DNA of 64,000 bases from Pogona vitticeps (taxonomy: Eukaryota; Chordata; Lepidosauria; Squamata; Agamidae): NCBI RefSeq assembly GCF_051106095.1, contig NC_135783.1:329976322-330040321 (forward strand), given 5' to 3'. The first letter of the stretch is position 1, and each line of letters begins with the position of its first letter. Made by a program: the position numbers and the translations under genes. The notes under the pieces were generated by a model that did no database searches, was not told where the DNA came from, and worked only from the letters and a program-made list of their open reading frames with translations. Of this stretch, positions 57,602 through 64,000 are shown piece by piece.

Positions 57602-57775
57602 TCCCCACAGTAACTCCTGGAAAAAGAGCCAGCCTATGTAGCCTTGGGTATGAACTCCAGTTCCAGAGCCCCACAAGAAGTAGGGACTGGTAAACCATAT
57701 CTAATTACTTTATATCTAGAAAACTCTGGGAAAGACTGATGTTAGTCAGAATTAATTTGATGGTGCATAATCATT
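57602..57775 (+). repeat. Sauria SINE, 3' two-thirds
   Basis: AAAAAGAGCCAGCCTATGTA, then GACTGGTAAACCATATCTAA and the tail TCAGAATTAATTTGATGGTG, follow the standard SINE order. It is diverged. Confidence 0.75.
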
Positions 57776-57794
57776 TTTGGTGGAGACACATTTT

Positions 57795-57975
57795 GATGGA
57801 GTAGACTATATTGGAATCAGACGAAGAGGATCTGGATTCAAATCCTTGCTCATCCATGGGAACTCACTTGGGGGTGGGCATTGGTAATCCATTCCTTGAC
57901 TATTTCATATATATCAATAATATTATTAGGGCCACCATACATTGGAAGCAACTTGATGCCACACAACAAGAAAAA
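57795..57975 (+). repeat. Second Sauria-type SINE
   Basis: The B-box-like GATCTGGATTCAAATCC, AACTCACTTGGGGGTGGGCA and tail ATTGGAAGCAACTTGATGCC, ending ACACAACAAG, indicate another SINE copy close behind the first. Confidence 0.65.
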
Positions 57976-60028
57976 TAAGTGGTAAACTTCCTCTTTGCTC
58001 TCTGACATGTCTCCAACATTTCATAGGAAGTGTCTTCCAGTAACCACGAGTTAGGGATAGCCATCTGGCAAGTCACTAAACAAGAGGTTTTTTTTTATTT
58101 TGATATCCTTTTTTAAAAACCTTGGGGGGGGGGATGGGCTAGTATATTCAGGTTCAGTAGAAAATGTGAGCTTTATATGCCCCATTTTTAATGGAATTTT
58201 GAACACAAGTGGGGAATTTTGCAAGAACTGACTGTTCTACATGATATGTATAAGGACACACAATTATTTCTTTATGTGTCACTCATATACTCCAGGGTGG
58301 AACATGAACTGGATGTTATTTTGTCAGCACCATAAACGGTCTACACTTTGAATGCTGAGTAGCAGTGCCTACGGGGCAGGCATCTAAACATGCAATCAGC
58401 TGGCAAGAAAGTTGCACATCTGATCACTCCAAAAAAGTTTGCTTTGCCAGGAGCGGTGATCCTTCTGTTCATGGGGGAACCACTCCAGACTCACCCCCAA
58501 AAGTAGTAGCCCTACTTTTGGACCAAAAAGGTCCAGCTTGGGTATGGATCAGGCTAGAGCGCTAATGACTATATATCACATGATCACTGGGAAATAGCTT
58601 ACACTGGGCCATGATGCACGCGGTCCAAAATGTGAACTATTTGCCCATGTGATCATACCCTAAGTACCACCCTCCTTCTCCTTTTCTTCAGTATCAGAAC
58701 TTGGGAGAGTTAATTTCTGGGACTGCAGTTGCTGGAACACTTCAACAAGTGTGACATGCATGGCTAATTTGTTTCCAGACCCAATTTCACAGAGGTCTAG
58801 CATGAAGGATACTGTATAAAGATAAGGAAGATACAGTATCTGGGAACCGAGGGCTTGCAGGGCTGAACTGTGGGGGGAAAAACATTCAGTCCCACATGTG
58901 GGCCACAGATTATCTAACGGAGAAACACTGTAATGGTCCTATGACTTCTCTCTGAATTAGTTTTCTCTGTCCCATCCACCATGTTGCTTTAAAAACAAGC
59001 ACAAAGATTTGAAGTTGGGAGCAGTATTATTTCTTAAATGCTGTAGTGCTATGCTAATAGCTATTTATGTTGCATTATGTGTCACACATTCTATGGCCAA
59101 AGTATGTGGCCTTCAGTTTTTGTGTTCCATGCACGACGAAAGGAACTAAGATATTTCTTGGAAGTTCTAATTTGGGTTGAATGCATTTTGGCAAACGTCA
59201 GTTGCCATGGGAACAATAATAATTCAAAATATCAATAAATAGGCCTAAATAGTCCACAACAGGGTCAGTGGAATGAGACATGGAGGCATAAGATCAGCAT
59301 GGAGAGGTCTAGTTCCAGACCTTCTGCAGAAAATGATAAGGGAGACTGGAATGGATATGAATGCCAGACTGGCATGAATTCACTGCAGTATTCCTCTCGC
59401 ACTGCTCAGGCAGTGGTGCAGTGGTGAATCTTCAGGTACAGGCTCTTATCATGATCCTTCTGATAGCCATGACCCCAAGGTTTGTTACTGCTGTATGTCT
59501 TCAAGTGGCTTTGGACTGATGGTGACCCTAACAGGAATTTCAAGGTACTGTATGTGAGATGGTCAAGGAGTGGTTCATCACTGGTGCTCTCTGGTGAATT
59601 TCCACTGCCACGTGCAGAGTTAAATCTAGACCTTCTGATATACAGACCTTCTGATATCATATTCTGGCACTCTGTCCATGACACCATACTGGGTCATATT
59701 CCAGGCATCTGTTTTCATCATTATGAACAAACAAGTTCTAGTACAGTATCTTTTATCTCCACAAAGAACAGCACTTTTGTAAAGCTAACACATTTTGATT
59801 GTCCTTTCAGAAAAGCAAAATGTTTAGTTTTATAACTCATGCCATCACATGTTACTAGAAAAAAAAATCTGTACCCCCAGCTCCTGGGAGTCTCACAGTT
59901 AAGCTTAGAGGAAAATGGCATGCTTGAGAGTCAAGCTAGATGGCATGTTAAAAATGCATTTAGAAGTGGTGCTCCCTCAAGTGGTGAAAGACTTGTTTTT
60001 CTTAGCATGTCATTTTCTCTATCTATAC
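57976..60028. other. KCNK13 intron, one decayed SINE
   Basis: About 59480-59700 resembles a reversed Sauria SINE (GTGGCTTTGGACTGATGGTG near its 3' end), strongly decayed. A G-tract lies at about 58124-58132. Nothing else is recognised. Confidence 0.4.
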
Positions 60029-60479
60029 CAGGCTTGTCCAACCCGCAGCCCGAGGGCCGCATGCGGCCCAGGTCGGCTCATAATGCAGCCCAGTGCAATT
60101 TTTTATTTTAAAAGAAATTCCAAAGTTTCAAGTTACACTGCCGCCGCTTGGGGCCGGAATGTGGCCGGGGCATGTCACAACAGTAGAGGGGGAGAGAGGG
60201 AAGGAAGGAGTGGGAGGGGAGGGGACGAGGGCTGCGTGACTGCATTGCGCCATCCCTGTCAATAGGTGGACCCCCTCCAAGCCCCATAAAACCACCGGAG
60301 TCGAAACTGGCAGCCTCGCTGTCTGAGATCGCAGCTGCCGGTAAGCACGCTTGGAGCGGGGCTGCGGAGGATGGCTAGGGCTGCCGCCCCATGCGGCCCA
60401 AACCAAATTTATGTGTGGCCCAAACCAAATTTTCATCTTCTAATGTGGCCCAGGGAAGGTGAAAGGTTGGACACCCCTG
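60029..60479. mobile_element. CpG-rich hAT MITE with perfect 8-bp target duplication
   Basis: The ends CAGGCTTGTCCAACCCGCAG and GGTTGGACACCCCTG are inverted. ATCTATAC is duplicated exactly at 60021-60028 and 60480-60487. The repeated motif ATGCGGCCCA/TGTGGCCCA matches Charlie-like hAT MITEs. The centre (60125-60385) is GC- and CpG-rich with a purine tract. Confidence 0.9.
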
Positions 60480-60548
60480 ATCTATACCTTGTTTTCCAAC
60501 ATGTTTTGTTTTGTGATTGGTTATTTGATGGTAAATATGGCTTAATCC

Positions 60549-62683
60549 ATATTCCTACACTCAATATGCCAGCAAGTTTGGAAAACTTAGCAGTGGCCAG
60601 AGGATTGGAAAAGATCAGTCTACATCTCAAACCCAAAGAAGGGCAGTGCCAAAGAATGCTTCAACTACCATTTCATTTCACACGCTCATTTCACATGATA
60701 GGAAGGTTATGCTCAAAATCCTCCAAGGCAGGCTTCAGCAGTATGTGGACCAAGAACTCCCAGAAGTACAGGCTGGATTTCAAAGGGGCAGAGGAACTAG
60801 AGACCAAATTGCAAATATGCGCTGGATTATGGAGAAAGCCAGAGAGTTATAGAAAAATATCTACAGTCAACTCTCAACTTACAAACTTAATCTGTTCCAG
60901 AAGGAAGTTTGTAAGTCGAAGAGTTTGTAAGTCGAATCAGCATTTCCCATAGGAATGCACTGAAAACCAATTAATCCGTTCCAGCTGTTTTTGGTTCTTA
61001 GGTCGAGGGGTGGTTTGTAACTCAGATCATTAGTTCCCATAGGAACTAATGCAAAGCCGGTTAATCCATTCCTACCACTAGGGCCAGAATTTTTTCCTTT
61101 TTTTCCTTTTATGACTTGGGTTAAAAAAAGGGAAAGAAAAGAGGGAGGGAAGGAAGGAACAGACACCTTTTCAACAGAACGCCTTGAAAAGCACCTTTTC
61201 AGCCAAGACAAGCACCTTTTAGGGGAAAAGGGGTCAGCAAAGGAGGGAGGGAGCACCTTTTAAAAATCCAAAAATCAAAAATTTTTAAAAAGCCAAATGC
61301 AGTCCATACAGCACTGTACCAGGCAATACCAGGCAGTACCAGGCGGTCTGAAGACTGTCTCCAAATCCGCTCTCAAAATGCTGGGAAGAGGGATGAATCA
61401 GACGGGCACCCTCTTCACTGGCCAACGGTTAACTGAAAGTTCAAATTTCGTGCTTTCCCCACCTCCCGCGTGTTTTTTTCAGTTTGTAACTCGAATCTAA
61501 GTTTGCAAGTCGAGTCAATATTTTTCTATCAGAGCAGTTTGTAAGTCGAAATGTTTGTAACTAGGGCCGTTTGTAAGTCGAGGGTTGACTGTATTTCTGC
61601 TTCATTGATTACACAAAAGCCTTTCACTGTGTGCACCCCAGCAAACTATGGTAAATTCTTAAAGAAATGGGAGTGCCTGACCACCTTATCTACCTTCTGA
61701 GAAATATATATGTGGGACAGGAAGCAACAGTTAGAACTGGATATGGAACAACTGATTGGTTCAAAATTGAGAAATGAGTACGACAAGGCTGTGTACTGCC
61801 TCCCTGCTTATTTAACTTATATGCAGAATACATTATACGAAAGGCTGGACTGGATGAATCCCAAACCAGAATTAAGATTGCCGGAAGAAATATCAACAAC
61901 CTCTGATATGGAGATGATATGACTCTGATGGCAGAAAGTGAGGAGGAATTAAAGAACCTTGTAATGAGGGTGAAAGAGGAGAGCGCAAAAAAATGGTCTG
62001 TAGCTCAACATCAAAAAAACTAAAATCATGGCCACTGGTCCCATCACCTCCTTGCAAATAGAAGGGGAAGATATGGAGGTAGTTGACAGATTTTACTTTC
62101 TTGGGCTCCATGATCACTGCAGATGGTGACAGTAGCCACGAAATTAAAAGACACCTGGTTCTTGGGAGGAAAGCGATGACAAACCTAGACAACACCTTAA
62201 AAAGCAGAGACATCACCTTGTCGACAAAGGTCCGCATAATCAAAGCTATGGTTTTTCCACTAGCGATATATGAAAGTGAGAGCTGGACCATAAAGAAAGC
62301 TGACCACTAAAGAACTGGTGCTTTTGAATTGTGGTGCTGGAGGAGACTCTTGAGAGTCCCCTCGACTGCAAGGAAATCAAACCTATCTGTTCTGAAGGAA
62401 ATCAATGCTAAGTTCTTAGTGGAAGGATCTGAAGCTGAGGCTCCAATACTTTGGCCATCTCATGAGAAGAGGGGACCCCCTGGAAAAGCCCCTGATGTTG
62501 GGAAAGTGTGAAGGCAAGAGGAGAAAGGGACAACAGAGGATGAGATGGTTGGACAGTGTCATTGAAGCTACCATCATGAATTTGACCAAACTCTGGGAAG
62601 CAATGGAAGACAGGAGGGCCTGGCGTGCTGTGGTCCATGGGGTCATAAACAGTTGGACAAAACTTAATGACTAAACATCAACA
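60549..62683 (+). mobile_element. BovB LINE, + strand, interrupted by a Tigger-like element
   Basis: It starts near CTACACTCAATATGCCAGCA and codes the palm region (VQAGFQRGRGTRDQIANMRW, 60646-60852). It is interrupted by 60864-61591, then continues with FHCVHPSKLW-like sequence, SEEELKNLVMRVKEES and FLGSMITADGDSSHEIKRHL. It ends at about 62680 (AACTTAATGACTAAACA). Several stops and shifts are present: for example, the catalytic YADD region reads with a TGA near 61904-61921. ATGGCTTAATCC flanks it at 60537-60548 and 62684-62695. Confidence 0.87.
60864..61591. mobile_element. Tigger/pogo-like element, family D
   Basis: The ends CAGTCAACTCTCAACTTACA and GTAAGTCGAGGGTTGACTG are inverted, with TA at 60862-60863 and 61592-61593. 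The core GCATTTCCCATAGGAATGCA is at 60940-60959. It is inserted in the BovB copy, so it is younger than that copy. Confidence 0.9.
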
Positions 62684-62693
62684 ATGGCTTAAT

Positions 62694-62787
62694 CCCAATC
62701 TGGGAGGCAGTGGAAGACAGGAGGGCCTGGCGTGCTCTGGTCCATGGGGTCACGAAAAGTCAGACACGACTTAACGACTAAACAAAA
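62694..62787 (+). mobile_element. 94-bp BovB 3' fragment with 15-bp target duplication
   Basis: CAACAATGGCTTAAT occurs at 62679-62693 and 62788-62802. Between them are only the last 94 bases of a BovB element (AGGAGGGCCTGGCGTGCTCT to ACTTAACGACTAAACAAAA). It is a severely truncated insertion next to the larger BovB copy. Confidence 0.88.
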
Positions 62788-62802
62788 CAACAATGGCTTA
62801 AT

Positions 62803-63605
62803 TTGCAAGACTGATAGACTGATTACTGAGGAATTTGGGTCTTCAGAAGGAAAATGGGTTATTAGCAGGTAATATGTGTTTCCCTTAACACCAATTGCTT
62901 CTCTGCCCTGTCCAGCCAGTTATCAGGTAAGAAACAGGCAAAAGACTTTACACCCACCCCATCTCTCACAGTTATGTATGACTTTTGCACAAATGGAACG
63001 TGAAGACTTTCCTGCTCTAATGAAGAACTTTTCTGAACCTCAGCAACCTTTTCTTGCAGGCTTGGCCACCATGGCATTGAAGGACCCTTTCTTGACTGTT
63101 CTGTTGTCACCTACCATGCTCAGGTGACAAAACCCACAGTGGGAATGTCCAGTTGGAGGAGCAGGATTATGCATATCAGAACAGGATTAATGTTAGCGCT
63201 GTGCACAATCAGAGCAGTAGGGCATGTAGGAATCCTGTTTCATTGATCTCTCTGGTGGCATATCTTAGAGACTGGAAAGATTACTTGACTGAGGTACAAC
63301 TTAGTAATGTAACATTTTCTCTCTTTGGCACCTCTTCCTTTCCACTCATTTTAACTGAACACTGGGTTTTCATCATGGTGGGGAATGCTGCTGCGCTTCA
63401 AGATACTTTTGTGATGATAACAAAACATGTCTTGGGGTTGTCAACAGCACAAGGTCTCTGGTGGAGCAGCAGAGACAGGAGTGTACTGTGTCTCCTTTCA
63501 GTATGTGGAAAGCAAATCAACCAGTGCAATATTTAGAACAACCTAAGTGTTTCCTGTATTTGTTCTTATTCTCTCTCTGTACTTCCACCCCACCACATCA
63601 TATTT
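62803..63605. other. KCNK13 intron, nothing recognised
   Basis: No gene or clear repeat is seen. Confidence 0.4.
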
Positions 63606-63613
63606 GTTTAGAT

Positions 63614-63739
63614 CAGTGGTTCCCAACCTTGGATCCCAAATATTCTTGGACAACAACTCCCAGAAATCCTGGCCAGCACAGCTAGTGGTGAAGGCTTCTG
63701 GGAGTTTAAGTCTAAGAACCCCAAGGTTGGGAACCACTG
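63614..63739. mobile_element. hAT-type palindromic MITE
   Basis: The ends CAGTGGTTCCCAACCTTGG and CCAAGGTTGGGAACCACTG are inverted around AACTCCCAGAAATCC and GCTTCTGGGAGTTT. The flanks GTTTAGAT and GGGTAGGT are a degraded 8-bp duplication. It is the same group as 2412, 2558 and 23467. Confidence 0.82.
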
Positions 63740-64000
63740 GGGTAGGTGATGCCTGTTCTCCTTTGTTTTTCCTGTCGTCAATTACTGATTCTTCCTCTGC
63801 AATCCTTTCCATTTATTCTTCGAGTATGGATTCTTACAGGGCCACAAGGGCACCCTTGGGTGCCCATGGTTTAGACTACAAGCCTGAGGCAGAGACTGCC
63901 TTGCTTTTATCAATCTGAATAAAATTACCTGGGATGCCTTTCCAGCTGAAGAGTGGGGCTTTATAAATAGATAAATAAGTAACTGAATAGATAAATTGCC

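Noticed and set aside
20168-64000. KCNK13 exon 2
   Set aside because: No sequence coding FGMTTPATVGGK or the later channel domains was found, so it is taken to lie beyond the window.

Overview
The window is eukaryotic, very probably from a squamate reptile (lizard or snake). Two signs support this. One is the repeat content: tRNA-derived SINEs with a BovB-type 3' end (Sauria SINE style), several BovB LINEs, CR1/L3-like, L2-like, L1 and R4-like LINEs, a DIRS element, a Ty3/Gypsy element, and many pogo/Tigger-like and hAT MITEs. The other is the order of two vertebrate genes, TDP1 then KCNK13, both on the + strand as in mammals. I cannot name the species.

Layout. Bases 1-4349 are the last intron of TDP1, 4350-4423 is its final coding exon (tail [19 protein letters not shown]), and the 3' UTR follows with two AATAAA signals. 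From about 4.8 to 18.3 kb is the intergenic gap, filled by nested transposons: two L2-like copies, a CR1/L3-like LINE, an old RTE LINE, and a long minus-strand L1 (12.26-17.5 kb) interrupted by at least three DNA transposons. About 18.34-20.19 kb is a CpG island holding the KCNK13 promoter and exon 1 (19771-20167). Exon 1 ends at a GTGAGT donor inside the first pore signature (TIG). Exon 2, beginning FGM in relatives, was not found, so 20168-64000 is read as part of KCNK13 intron 1.

The intron holds a minus-strand DIRS-type retroelement (26950-38078) split by a very young Ty3/Gypsy element (30254-35570) whose two 520-bp LTRs look identical and which has a 5-bp target duplication. It also holds an L1 with a 59-bp target duplication, a BovB 3' half with a long open frame, a BovB pile-up on one target site, a CpG-rich hAT MITE and ten or so Tigger-like MITEs across the window. 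The two host genes are not functionally linked: TDP1 is a nuclear DNA-repair phosphodiesterase and KCNK13 is a two-pore-domain potassium channel (THIK-1). The rest is mobile DNA and apparently unique intron.

No clearly new biological system was proved. The most unusual items are the young Gmr1-like Gypsy element with integrase ahead of RNase H and a SCAN-like gag region, the preserved DIRS terminal/internal complementary architecture, a 178-bp-period palindrome array inside a TIR element, twin hAT MITEs in one duplicated target, the 59-bp L1 duplication, and a poly-Cys/poly-Ser N-terminus on the channel. All identifications are by eye from known family motifs; no database search was run.
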